Source: an uncultured Oscillospiraceae bacterium (lineage in GTDB: Bacteria; Bacillota; Clostridia; Oscillospirales; Ruminococcaceae). From it: 64,000 nucleotides of DNA. Of this stretch, positions 33,137-41,337 are shown in pieces. Position 1 is the stretch's first letter. The number at the start of each line of letters is the position of its first letter. Under the pieces are notes generated by a model. That model was not told where the DNA came from. It saw nothing but the letters and a program-made list of their open reading frames with translations, and did no database searches. The translations under genes were made by a program, and so were the position numbers. Location of the stretch: the NCBI GenBank assembly GCA_900542145.1, contig UQMF01000010.1, positions 30,034 to 94,033 of the forward strand, read 5' to 3'.

Positions 33137-36127
33137 TTACTTAGCCTTGATCTTGTAGATCCTGGACGCGGAAGAGTAGATACGCTTTCCGTCTACGGTC
33201 ACATAGGACTTGATGTAGTAGTAATAAATCTTACCCTTAACGCCGGTGGAATCCGTGAAGGTCATCTCGTCGGGGTCGTAGCTCTCGACCTCGCCGATCA
33301 CCTTGCCCTTACCCTTTGCGGAGTTGCGGCGGTAGATGACGTAGCCGTCAGCATAATCGGACTGATCCCACTCGAGTATGATACCGTCGGAAGTGGACTT
33401 GCGGTAGGTGATCTTCACCTTGTCCGGGCGTACGATAACGGTGACCTTTCTGGTCTTTGCCGGGTTGGATTTTGCGGTGATGGTGATAACTGCCTTGCCT
33501 GCGGATACGCCGGTAACGGTGCCGTTGTCGTCAACAACAGCTACGTCCTCATTGGAGGAGGTGTAGAGCAGGGTCTTGTCGTCCGCGTTGGCAGGATATA
33601 TCTTAGCCTTGAATGTAAAGGAGCCGTCAACGTTGATGGTCTTGGACTTCGCCGGGGAAACGGAGAAGCTGGAAACGGAGGTGGCTACAGTGACAACGCA
33701 CTGTGCGGTGAGTCCGTTGGAGGTCTTTGCGGTGATGGTGGCAGAGCCGACCTTGACTGCCTTTACAAGACCGCTGTCGTTTACGGTAGCGACCGCCGTG
33801 TTGGAGCTGGTCCAGGTAACAGTCTTGCTGGAGGCGTCGCTGGGATTTACTGTCGCGGTAAGTCTTGCAGTGGCGTTGGGCTTGAGCGAAAGAGTGGTTT
33901 TGTCGAGGGTAACGCTGGTCGCCTGAACTACCTTCTGGCAGAGTCCGTCGCTGATGACGGTCTGGGGGTCGGTATTTGTGCCGCCCTGACCGTTACCCAC
34001 CTGACCGTTGGAGTTGTTGCCCCAGCAGTACAGCTCGTTGTTGTCGGTGATGAAGCCTGCGAAATCATCGCCCAGGCTTACGCTGGTGACGCCGCTCTTC
34101 AGCAGCTTACTGAAGGAATATACGGACTTGGTGCTGCCGTTGCCCTGCTGACCGCTGCTGTTGGAGCCGGACATGTACAGGTCGTCGGAATCCAGCACTG
34201 CGGAGAAGTTGCCGGAGGTGAATACCTCGTCGCCGGAGGAGGATACCTTGGACGGATTCCTTAATCTGGAGGAATCGGAGCCAAGCTCGCCGGAGCCGTT
34301 CTCGCCCCAGCCATAAACCACGCCGTCGCTTGTTACCGCGAGGGTGTGATTGCCGCTGGAGGCAATACGGGAGAAGCTGAGGACGTTCTTCTTGACGTCG
34401 GTTATTTCAAGTAACGTGGGGGTGTCAACTATTCTGGAATCGGTGGAGGTGCCGAGTACGTTGGAGCTGTTGCTGCCCCAGCCGTAGAGCTCGCCGCCGC
34501 TGGTCACTGCGAAGCAGTGGTTGGAGCCTGCCGCGATGTCGATAATACCGCCTGAGATGGCATCGTCAACCTGCTGAGCGTACTCAACGGTCTTGGGTAA
34601 TGCGCAGAGTCTGCTGGAAATGTTCTTGCCCCAGCCCCAGACTGCGCCGCGGATAAGCGCGAGGGCGAATCCGTCGCTGAACACGATCTTGTCGATCACG
34701 TCGCCGGAAAGGTACTCGTTGATGGTCGGCGCCTTGAGTATTGCAGAACGGCTCTTGAAGCCGAGCATGCAGCTGCTGTTGTCGCCGAATGTGTATACGT
34801 TGTTGTCGCTGGTCTGGACGATTGTGACCTTGTCGCCGCACCATACGCTGATGGCGTCAACGTCAAGCTTTACCTTTGTGGGCTTCTTCCTGGAGGTGGT
34901 GTCGCCGGTGCCCAGCTGACCCTTGTCGTTGTTGCCCCAGGTGTAGAGCACGCCCATGTCGTCAATTGCAGCCGCATGATCTGCGCCTGCGGAATAAGCC
35001 ACGATCTTCCTGCTTACAAGCGCAGGCTTGGCAACGTTTGTGCCTGCCGCGGCGGAGAACAGCTCGCCGTACAGTCCGGAGCCGGCGGTGGACACTCTGC
35101 CGTTGTTCTTCAGCATTACGGAGTGGTGCTCGCCGAACGCGATGGAAACCACGCCGCTTGTGACTGTGGTGGGAACATACAGGTCCTCGGTCTTGCCGTT
35201 ATGGAGCTGGCTGTATGTATTGTCGCCCCAGGTATACAGCACGCCGCTGTCCAGCACTGCGCCGGAGGAGCTGCCGCCTGCAAACACGGAACTTACGTTC
35301 CTGATGGAAGCCCTTTCGAAGGAGTTGAATGTGGACGAGTCGTCGTCCAGTCCGAGCTGACCGTGGGTATTGTTTCCTGCTGCGCGGACTGTTCCATCGT
35401 TCATCAGGACGAGGGCGTGCTCATCGCCGGCGTCAGCGCTTGCCGCGCCGCTGTCGATCACCTTCACCAGGGATTCGGAATCCCGGTAGCTGCCGTTGCC
35501 CAGCTGACCGCTTTCGTTATTACCGCAGGCGTAGACCTCGCCCTTTTCGGTGACCACGATGGTGAATCCGTCGCCGGCGGCGATATCCACTGCGTTCTGG
35601 GCGATCTTTACGTCATCGTTCTTACGGGTGTTGGAGGAGAATCCGAGCTCGCCGTATTCGTTGCTGCCCCAGCCCATAACGGAGCCGTCCCTGAGCAGCG
35701 CCACGGTGTGGGTGTCGCCGGCTGCTACCTCGGTGACGTTGTCCATGAGCTTCTGGGGGGTGTAGATGTAGGTGCTTGAAGTACCCGGATCGATCTGCCC
35801 GTTAGAGTTATCGCCCCAGCCGTACAGGGTGCCGTTCTGGTCGATGGCGAAGCTTACGTCGTCGTTTGCCTCGGCATAGACCACTTTATCCATGACTTTC
35901 TTTCCGTTGGATTCGCTCTCGCCGGAGCCGATACCAAGCTGCCCCTTGCTGTTGTCGCCAGCCGCCCACAGGGACATGTCACTCTTTATGACAAGGCTGT
36001 GGTTTTCACCTGCGGCGATGGTGTCCACGCTGACGCCGGAATTTGCCGCAGAAGCCGTGACCGGTATCATGGCCACGATCTGTGCCGCGCAGAGCGACAC
36101 TGCGATGATCTTTGATCTTCTGTTCAT
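33137..36127 (-). CDS. Secreted 14-repeat RCC1-type beta-propeller protein with BIG2 and Fn3-like domains
   Basis: 996 residues from ATG 36127 (GGAGGGAG precedes). Signal peptide about 1-28 (A-A-Q-I-V-A-M-I-P-V-T-A-S-A-A). Fourteen RCC1-like repeats can be counted by their W/A/F-G-x-N-x-x-G-Q-L-G core (for example L-Y-T-W-G-N-N-D-K-G-Q-L-G-T-G), enough for two seven-bladed propellers (to about residue 740). Then two BIG2 Ig-like domains (about 745-825 and 830-905; V-T-W-T-S-S-N-T-A-V-A-T-V) and a C-terminal fibronectin-III-like domain (D-G-Y-V-I-Y-R-R). No catalytic motif, dockerin or sorting signal seen. Probably an extracellular adhesive or carbohydrate-contact protein next to two GH5 enzymes. 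Confidence 0.87.
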   Translation of the reverse strand: MNRRSKIIAVSLCAAQIVAMIPVTASAANSGVSVDTIAAGENHSLVIKSDMSLWAAGDNSKGQLGIGSGESESNGKKVMDKVVYAEANDDVSFAIDQNGTLYGWGDNSNGQIDPGTSSTYIYTPQKLMDNVTEVAAGDTHTVALLRDGSVMGWGSNEYGELGFSSNTRKNDDVKIAQNAVDIAAGDGFTIVVTEKGEVYACGNNESGQLGNGSYRDSESLVKVIDSGAASADAGDEHALVLMNDGTVRAAGNNTHGQLGLDDDSSTFNSFERASIRNVSSVFAGGSSSGAVLDSGVLYTWGDNTYSQLHNGKTEDLYVPTTVTSGVVSIAFGEHHSVMLKNNGRVSTAGSGLYGELFSAAAGTNVAKPALVSRKIVAYSAGADHAAAIDDMGVLYTWGNNDKGQLGTGDTTSRKKPTKVKLDVDAISVWCGDKVTIVQTSDNNVYTFGDNSSCMLGFKSRSAILKAPTINEYLSGDVIDKIVFSDGFALALIRGAVWGWGKNISSRLCALPKTVEYAQQVDDAISGGIIDIAAGSNHCFAVTSGGELYGWGSNSSNVLGTSTDSRIVDTPTLLEITDVKKNVLSFSRIASSGNHTLAVTSDGVVYGWGENGSGELGSDSSRLRNPSKVSSSGDEVFTSGNFSAVLDSDDLYMSGSNSSGQQGNGSTKSVYSFSKLLKSGVTSVSLGDDFAGFITDNNELYCWGNNSNGQVGNGQGGTNTDPQTVISDGLCQKVVQATSVTLDKTTLSLKPNATARLTATVNPSDASSKTVTWTSSNTAVATVNDSGLVKAVKVGSATITAKTSNGLTAQCVVTVATSVSSFSVSPAKSKTINVDGSFTFKAKIYPANADDKTLLYTSSNEDVAVVDDNGTVTGVSAGKAVITITAKSNPAKTRKVTVIVRPDKVKITYRKSTSDGIILEWDQSDYADGYVIYRRNSAKGKGKVIGEVESYDPDEMTFTDSTGVKGKIYYYYIKSYVTVDGKRIYSSASRIYKIKAK

Positions 36128-36302
36128 TCGAACTCCCTCCATATAATATATTGTGAGCAATCCCTGTCTGAATTGCTGACCTTTCTTTCCCCTTCACTAT
36201 ATAAAACAATTATAGACCCCAAAAGGTTGCAGGTTTTTTTAAAAAATTTTTCCAGAACATTATTTTTTCGCAAATGATTCCCGGATACTATATAAGACGG
36301 GA

Positions 36303-36340
36303 AATAAAAAGAAACGGCGCCCTGTATTTCACGGGGCGCC
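36303..36340 (-). terminator. Intrinsic terminator of the GH5 operon
   Basis: Minus strand stem GGCGCCC/GGGCGCC plus three further pairs (36331-36340 with 36316-36325), followed by GTTTCTTTTTATTT. Confidence 0.88.
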
Positions 36341-36347
36341 AGGACTC

Positions 36348-37514
36348 TTATTTATTATAGTTCTTTGCTGTCCTTACCAGCTTCTTGATGTAGTCCGGGA
36401 ATTCCCAGGCGAGGGTGTCGCGGTGGAGGAGTCCGAACTTCTCGTTGCCGTAGCCGTAGGCGTTGTTGTCCCAGAGGAATATCCTTATCCCCTTTTCGCC
36501 GAACACCTTCGGGAAATACCCTGCCCAGTTCATGCGGTCGGAGAGGTTGTTCTTGTTCACCGTGCCGCACTCGCCGATGATGACTCCCGTGCCCTTGCTG
36601 ACGAACCTGTCATACAGCGTATCCGCAAGCCAGGTCAGCTCCCCGGTGCTGTTGACGTCGTCCGGGTCGAAAGAAGTCGTGCCGTTCTCGTTCATCGCAA
36701 AGTTGTAGGGGGAATATGCGTGCACCGACACAATAAGGCTGCTGTCCGCCGGGAGAGTGAATCCGTCCAGACCGGAGGCGCTTGCCGCGTAGGTCGGTAC
36801 CATCAGCGCACGGTAGCTGTTGTTTCCTCCGGTGGCGCGGACTGCCTTCACGAAGCATTCGTTCAGCTTGTTTACGGCGCTCCTGCCTTCGGAGTTTCCG
36901 CCGTTCCATTCCCAGTTGGTGCTGCGCCAGCGCGGCTCGTTCATGCCCTCGAATATCAGGCGCTCGCCGTAATCCTTGAATCGGTTCGCTATCTGCGTCC
37001 AGAGGTTCTTCATCTTGCGTCTTGCGCTGGTGAGGTTGGATTCATAGGGGTCGTACCAGTCCTCGTGGTGGGCGTTGAGGATAACGTACATTCCCTCGTC
37101 GTAGGCGTAGTCCACAACTTCCTGAACGCGGTCGAACCATACGCTGTCCACGTTGAGTTCGGAATCCGAGTGGTTGAACCAGGTGGTGGGGATACGCACG
37201 GCGTTGAATCCGGCTTCCTTGACCTTGAGGATAAGCGATTTCGTCGTTTTGGGGTTGCCCCAGCTGGTTTCGCTGTTCATGCCGCTTCCGGTGGCGTCAA
37301 GGGAGTTGCCGAGATTCCACCCGATGGTTATGCCCTTGGAAAGCTCCACGGGGTCCACCGGGGCGGAGAGGGCTTCTGAGGAGTTCCCGGAGGCGCTACC
37401 GGAGGTGGAATCCAGAATGTATTTGTCGAATATCTTGTCCGCCTGGGAAGTTCCGGAGCCTGCCATAACGGTCATGGCGGTGACGAACGCTGTTATTTTA
37501 GAAAGTAATCCCAT
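36348..37514 (-). CDS. GH5-family glycanase (probably subfamily 4 endoglucanase), secreted
   Basis: 388 residues. N-terminal signal-like segment (M-G-L-L-S-K-I-T-A-F-V-T-A-M-T-V-M-A-G-S-G), linker, then a GH5 barrel: I-G-W-N-L-G-N-S-L-D-A, G-F-N-A-V-R-I-P-T-T-W, acid/base Glu193 in F-E-G-M-N-E-P-R, and nucleophile Glu315 in I-I-G-E-C-G. Retaining enzymes of this group cleave beta-1,4-glucans, xyloglucan or related plant polysaccharides; the substrate cannot be fixed from sequence alone. No carbohydrate-binding module or dockerin. AAGGAGATA precedes ATG; nine bases separate it from the upstream paralogue. Confidence 0.93.
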   Translation of the reverse strand: MGLLSKITAFVTAMTVMAGSGTSQADKIFDKYILDSTSGSASGNSSEALSAPVDPVELSKGITIGWNLGNSLDATGSGMNSETSWGNPKTTKSLILKVKEAGFNAVRIPTTWFNHSDSELNVDSVWFDRVQEVVDYAYDEGMYVILNAHHEDWYDPYESNLTSARRKMKNLWTQIANRFKDYGERLIFEGMNEPRWRSTNWEWNGGNSEGRSAVNKLNECFVKAVRATGGNNSYRALMVPTYAASASGLDGFTLPADSSLIVSVHAYSPYNFAMNENGTTSFDPDDVNSTGELTWLADTLYDRFVSKGTGVIIGECGTVNKNNLSDRMNWAGYFPKVFGEKGIRIFLWDNNAYGYGNEKFGLLHRDTLAWEFPDYIKKLVRTAKNYNK

Positions 37515-37523
37515 ATTATCTCC

Positions 37524-38741
37524 TTATGCTGTAGGTTCTGCTGTGGATTCCGCGGTGGCGAAGTAATCCGTGCCGGTTATCCCGTCGGCGCCGTTCATCA
37601 TCGCCTTTACGAGAAGCTCATACCTGGGCACGTTGTTGTATCTGTCGAAAAGTCCGAAGGTTTCTCCGCTCATGAATGCGCCGTTATCCCACCAGAAGCA
37701 GGGGATACCTATTTTCTTGAAGGTGCTGAAGTAGTACTCCGCCCAGGCTGCGCGGTATGGCTCGTTCTGGCGGTTCATCGCGCCGCATTCGCCGATTATG
37801 ACAGCCTGACCCTTGCTGATGAACAGGCGGTCGAGCACCTCGGCGAGGGTGTCTATCTCACTGGTGCAGCTGGTCTTGGACGCCACCCACTTGTCGCTGC
37901 CCGGATTCTGGAGCGCGAAGCTGTAGGGGATATACGCGTGCACGGAAACTATCAGCCGGTCGTCGTCCGGGAGTTCCAGTGCGGAAAGGGCGCTCTCGCT
38001 GGAGTTCGCGGCGTAGGGGCACACCATCAGGAAGCGGTACTGGTTGTTGCCGCCGGTGGCTCTTACTGCGTCAACGAACACCTTGTTGAGGTGGTTCACG
38101 ACAGTCCTGCCCTCGTCGTTGCCGCCGTTCCACTCGAACTGGGTGTTCTTCCAGCGCGGCTCGTTCATGCCCTCAAAGATGAGGTGCTGGTCGTAATCCC
38201 TGAAGTAGTCCGCTATCTGGGTCCAGCAGGTGGTCATCTTTGCGGAGATCGCCTCCTCCTGGTCGGCGTAGGGCTGATACCACTCCTCATGGTGCATGTT
38301 GAGGATAACGTACATATCCAGGTCGTAGGCGTAGTCCACTATCTCCTTGACCCGGGTGAGCCATTCGGCGCTGATTGTGTTGTTCTCGTCCATCTGCTTC
38401 TCCCAGGTGGTGGGGATTCGCACGGCGTTGAATCCGGCGTCCTTTACGCCCTGGATAAGTTCCGGTGTGGTCCGGGGATTGCCCCAGCTGGTTTCCTGGC
38501 TGACGCCGGCGCCGCCGGTGGCGTCCAGGGTGTTCCCGAGGTTCCAGCCGATGCGGATATCCGCGGTCAGCTCCATCGCAGTGAGGGAGGTGTCGAATTC
38601 GTCCGCGGTGGATACGTCCTCCCCGGCGGATTCCTCGGTCGCCCCGGAGGCCGCCTCCGACCCGTTTCCGCCGGAACAGCCGGCGGCGGTCACGCAGAAC
38701 ATCGCGGCAAGCGCCGCAGCAACTAACTTCCTGAATTTCAT
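37524..38741 (-). CDS. GH5-family glycanase, lipoprotein form
   Basis: 405 residues from ATG 38741 (AAGGAGTATATCT precedes). A lipoprotein signal with lipobox T-A-A-G-C (Cys22) is followed by a Gly/Ser/Glu linker (about 23-55), so the enzyme should be tethered to the membrane. The barrel has W-N-L-G-N-T-L-D-A, acid/base Glu194 (F-E-G-M-N-E-P-R) and nucleophile Glu318 (I-I-G-E-C-G). It is clearly paralogous to the downstream GH5 (shared E-T-S-W-G-N-P and V-R-A-T-G-G-N-N), so the pair arose by duplication; one is anchored, the other apparently released. First gene of the operon. Confidence 0.94.
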   Translation of the reverse strand: MKFRKLVAAALAAMFCVTAAGCSGGNGSEAASGATEESAGEDVSTADEFDTSLTAMELTADIRIGWNLGNTLDATGGAGVSQETSWGNPRTTPELIQGVKDAGFNAVRIPTTWEKQMDENNTISAEWLTRVKEIVDYAYDLDMYVILNMHHEEWYQPYADQEEAISAKMTTCWTQIADYFRDYDQHLIFEGMNEPRWKNTQFEWNGGNDEGRTVVNHLNKVFVDAVRATGGNNQYRFLMVCPYAANSSESALSALELPDDDRLIVSVHAYIPYSFALQNPGSDKWVASKTSCTSEIDTLAEVLDRLFISKGQAVIIGECGAMNRQNEPYRAAWAEYYFSTFKKIGIPCFWWDNGAFMSGETFGLFDRYNNVPRYELLVKAMMNGADGITGTDYFATAESTAEPTA

Positions 38742-38784
38742 AGATATACTCCTTGCCGGGGATTCTCCCCATAATTTTATATCC

Positions 38785-38813
38785 ATTATATAATATCCCC
38801 GGGGCTTAGTCAA
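38785..38813 (-). promoter_or_regulatory. Sigma-A promoter of the GH5 operon
   Basis: Minus strand TTGACT (38808-38813), 17-bp spacer, TATAAT (38785-38790). Confidence 0.87.
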
Positions 38814-38871
38814 GGGGATTTCTGATTTTTATTGTGATCCGCGCCCCGGCGCAGAATTTTGCGTATTCTTC

Positions 38872-38900
38872 TTGACTTCTCGGGGATTTTGCGTTATACT
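38872..38900 (+). promoter_or_regulatory. Sigma-A promoter for glyS
   Basis: TTGACT (38872-38877), 17-bp spacer, TATACT (38895-38900). Predicted leader about 255 nt. Confidence 0.86.
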
Positions 38901-38906
38901 AGATAG

Positions 38907-39162
38907 GTAACTATATCACTGTCCCTGCAAGCCATGCAGGGCTTACACGGCGAAAAATCCCCGATGGGGCTTTTCCGCCGAACATTCCAACTGCGCGCAC
39001 GTTTTGCCGGCTGTGCCGTCAACCCGTACACTTGTTGGAATAGAAGTGTTTTTTACCCCGGCAGAGCCGGAGTAAAAAAGTATTTCAATTTTCTCAGCCA
39101 AGACCGATTTTATCGGAAAACTATTGTCCCTGCAAGCCATGCAGGGCTGAAAGGAAATCAAC
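38907..39162 (+). promoter_or_regulatory. Structured glyS 5' leader with two identical anticodon-arm-like hairpins
   Basis: A 24-base sequence occurs exactly twice, at 38920-38943 (just after the expected TSS) and 39125-39148 (directly before the AAAGGA ribosome site). Each copy is a hairpin CCCTGCA/TGCAGGG whose loop carries GCC, the anticodon of the main glycine tRNA. Between them are further hairpins: 38948-38980, ATTCCAAC/GTTGGAAT (38984-38991 with 39034-39041), 39049-39079 and CCGAT/ATCGG (39104-39116). There is no T-box sequence. The layout recalls the E. coli thrS operator, where tRNA-like arms bind the synthetase, but that function is inference. Confidence 0.45.
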
Positions 39163-40536
39163 ATGAACAACACAGAAAAGACACTTGAAAAGATCGTTGC
39201 GCTCTGCAAGGGCAGAGGGTTCGTATATCCCGGCAGCGAGATCTACGGCGGACTTGCGAACACATGGGACTACGGCCCCCTCGGCGTGGAGCTCAAGACC
39301 AACATCAAGAACGCATGGCGCAAGAAGTTCATTCAGGAGAACAAGTACAACGTAGGACTTGATTCCGCTATCCTGATGAATCCCCAGACCTGGGTCGCTT
39401 CCGGACATGTGGGCGGATTCTCCGACCCGCTGATGGACTGCAAGGACTGCAAGACCCGTCACCGCGCCGATAAGCTCATTGAGGACAACGGCGGCGACGC
39501 CAACGGCTGGACCAACGAGCAGATGATGACCTATATCCGCGATAACGGTATCAAGTGCCCGAACTGCGGATCCACAAACTTCACCGATATCCGTCAGTTC
39601 AACCTGATGTTCAAGACTTTCCAGGGCGTTACCGAGGACAGCAAGAACGAGATCTACCTCCGCCCCGAGACCGCCCAGGGTATTTTCGTCAACTTCGCGA
39701 ATATCCAGCGCACGAGCCGCAAAAAGGTTCCGTTCGGCGTTGCACAGGTCGGCAAGTCCTTCCGTAACGAGATCACTCCCGGTCAGTTCATCTTCCGCGT
39801 GCGCGAGTTCGAGCAGATGGAGCTTGAGTTCTTCTGCAAGCCCGGCACCGACCTCGAGTGGTTCCAGTACTGGCGCAGCTACTGCAAGAACTTCCTGCTC
39901 TCCCTGGGTCTGAAGGAGGAGAATATCCGCCTGCGCGACCACAGCCCGGAGGAGCTCTGCTTCTATTCCAAGGCTACCACCGACTTCGAGTTCATGTTCC
40001 CGTTCGGCTGGGGCGAACTCTGGGGAGTTGCAGACCGCACCGACTACGACCTGACTCAGCACATGAAGACTTCCGGCAAGAGCCTGGAGTATTTCGACCC
40101 GGAAACCAACGAGAAGTACATTCCGTACGTTATCGAGCCGTCCCTGGGCGTTGAGCGTCTGTTCCTGGCAGTCGTATGCGACGCCTATGACGAGGAGCAG
40201 CTGGAGGACGGCACCAGCCGTACCGTTATGCACCTGCACCCGGCTCTGGCTCCGGTCAAGGCGGCAATCCTGCCCCTGTCCAAGAAGCTCAGCGAGAAGG
40301 CTGGCGAGCTGCACGACGAGCTCGCGAAGTACTTCAACGTGGACTTCGACGACGCCGGCGCTATCGGCAAGCGTTACCGCAGACAGGACGAGATCGGTAC
40401 TCCGTTCTGCATTACCTATGATTTCGACACCGAAACCGACGGCTGCGTAACAGTACGCGAGCGTGACTCCATGCAGCAGGTACGCATTCCGCTGTCCGAG
40501 GTCAAGGCTTATATCGAGGAGAGAATATTCTTCTGA
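39163..40536 (+). CDS. glyS: Glycyl-tRNA synthetase, single-chain (dimeric) type
   Basis: 457 residues, the alpha2 class II form used by Gram-positives and archaea (often named glyQS). The start K-I-V-A-L-C-K-G-R-G-F-V-Y-P-G-S-E-I-Y-G-G, the G-L-A-N-T-W-D-Y-G-P-L-G segment, motif 2 F-R-N-E-I-T-P-G-Q-F and motif 3 E-P-S-L-G-V-E-R are intact, with a Cys4 pair (C-K-D-C ... C-P-N-C) in the insertion. Charges glycine onto tRNA-Gly in the cytoplasm. Preceded by a long structured leader and followed by a branched structured element. Confidence 0.97.
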   Translation: MNNTEKTLEKIVALCKGRGFVYPGSEIYGGLANTWDYGPLGVELKTNIKNAWRKKFIQENKYNVGLDSAILMNPQTWVASGHVGGFSDPLMDCKDCKTRHRADKLIEDNGGDANGWTNEQMMTYIRDNGIKCPNCGSTNFTDIRQFNLMFKTFQGVTEDSKNEIYLRPETAQGIFVNFANIQRTSRKKVPFGVAQVGKSFRNEITPGQFIFRVREFEQMELEFFCKPGTDLEWFQYWRSYCKNFLLSLGLKEENIRLRDHSPEELCFYSKATTDFEFMFPFGWGELWGVADRTDYDLTQHMKTSGKSLEYFDPETNEKYIPYVIEPSLGVERLFLAVVCDAYDEEQLEDGTSRTVMHLHPALAPVKAAILPLSKKLSEKAGELHDELAKYFNVDFDDAGAIGKRYRRQDEIGTPFCITYDFDTETDGCVTVRERDSMQQVRIPLSEVKAYIEERIFF

Positions 40537-40541
40537 GCGTA

Positions 40542-40737
40542 AGACTGCCGATAAAGGCACATCTGCGTCTGTCACCGCATTATTCGCTTCGCGAAAAACG
40601 CTCCAGTTTGGCAGGCACAAACACGATGTTTGTGCTGTTGCCCCCCAGCCCGACACGATGTCGGGCAACTAAGGGCAACATGCACAAAGCCTAGCCAAAC
40701 TGGCGTTTCCTAGCATCTGCACCTTTCTCGGCAGTCT
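40542..40737 (+). ncRNA. Branched inverted-repeat element in the glyS 3' region (RNA or MITE candidate)
   Basis: Nested complementary arms: outer AGACTGCCGA/TCGGCAGTCT (40542-40551 with 40728-40737), then AAAGG/CCTTT; an inner perfect 10-bp pair CCAGTTTGGC/GCCAAACTGG (40603-40612 with 40694-40703) extended by AACG/CGTT; and within it a 9-bp hairpin (40615-40635) and a 7-bp hairpin (40649-40665), both with the same CGA triloop. TGTTGCCC/GGGCAACA (40636-40643 with 40673-40680) encloses the second. A small TTCGC hairpin lies at 40583-40595. No open reading frame. Either a structured RNA or a non-autonomous element with terminal inverted repeats. Confidence 0.5.
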
Positions 40738-40762
40738 GGGAAGATACTTTTTCAACAAACTG

Positions 40763-40790
40763 AACCGGGTCGCGTTGCGGCCCGGTTTTT
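40763..40790 (+). terminator. Intrinsic terminator after the glyS trailer element
   Basis: AACCGGG/CCCGGTT (40763-40769 with 40781-40787) with inner CG pairs, then five Ts. Confidence 0.85.
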
Positions 40791-40802
40791 CTGTGCGCGA
40801 TA

Positions 40803-40833
40803 AAATAAAATGGAGGGGCGATCCCCTCCATTT
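40803..40833 (-). terminator. Intrinsic terminator after folA
   Basis: Eleven-base-pair AAATGGAGGGG/CCCCTCCATTT stem with CGAT loop (40808-40818, 40823-40833); TTTATTTTA follows on the minus strand and TTTTTATT on the plus strand, so it can serve both directions. Confidence 0.88.
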
Positions 40834-40836
40834 TTA

Positions 40837-41316
40837 TTACTTCCTCTTGTAGTGGAAGAATCTGATGTTCCTGCACTCGGAGAATACCACCGGGGAAGCC
40901 TCGGCAAGCTCCCAGTCCTTGTCGCGCCCGATGTCCTCGAAGAATACGTCCCCGTGGAAGTTCTCGTAGATCCTCGTGATGTAGGCTTCGTCGCAGTGGG
41001 GGAGGAGTTCCCTGTAGATCTCCGCGCCGCCGATGACGAACACCTTTCCCTCCGCCTTCGCGGTGTATTCCAGCAGGGAATCCACGTCAGCGAACACCTG
41101 CGCGCCCTCCAACTGCTTCACAGTCCGGGAAAGCACGATGTTGGTGCGGTTCGGGAGCGGCTTCTTCGGCAGGCTGTCCCAGGTCTTTCTGCCCATGATG
41201 ACGGTGGAATCCTTCGTGGTTTTGCGGAAGGACTTCATGTCCTCGGGGATATCCGCGAGAAGCCCTCCGTCCTTTCCGATCGCCCAGTCGTTGTCTGCTG
41301 CAAGTATTATGGTCAT
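40837..41316 (-). CDS. folA: Dihydrofolate reductase
   Basis: 159 residues. Reduces dihydrofolate to tetrahydrofolate with NADPH. M-T-I-I-L-A-A-D-N-D-W-A-I-G-K-D-G-G-L-L (substrate loop), V-I-M-G-R-K-T-W-D-S-L (cofactor) and V-F-V-I-G-G-A-E-I-Y (glycine pair) are the canonical motifs, and the length is typical. No thymidylate synthase gene adjoins. It follows the aminotransferase gene by 21 bases on the same strand and is probably cotranscribed with it. Confidence 0.95.
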   Translation of the reverse strand: MTIILAADNDWAIGKDGGLLADIPEDMKSFRKTTKDSTVIMGRKTWDSLPKKPLPNRTNIVLSRTVKQLEGAQVFADVDSLLEYTAKAEGKVFVIGGAEIYRELLPHCDEAYITRIYENFHGDVFFEDIGRDKDWELAEASPVVFSECRNIRFFHYKRK

Positions 41317-41337
41317 TGTCCTGTCCTCCGTGTTGAA

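Noticed and set aside
38907..39162. T-box riboswitch in front of glyS
   Set aside because: The invariant AGGGTGG-ACC-type antiterminator and an upstream terminator are missing; the leader is built from other hairpins.
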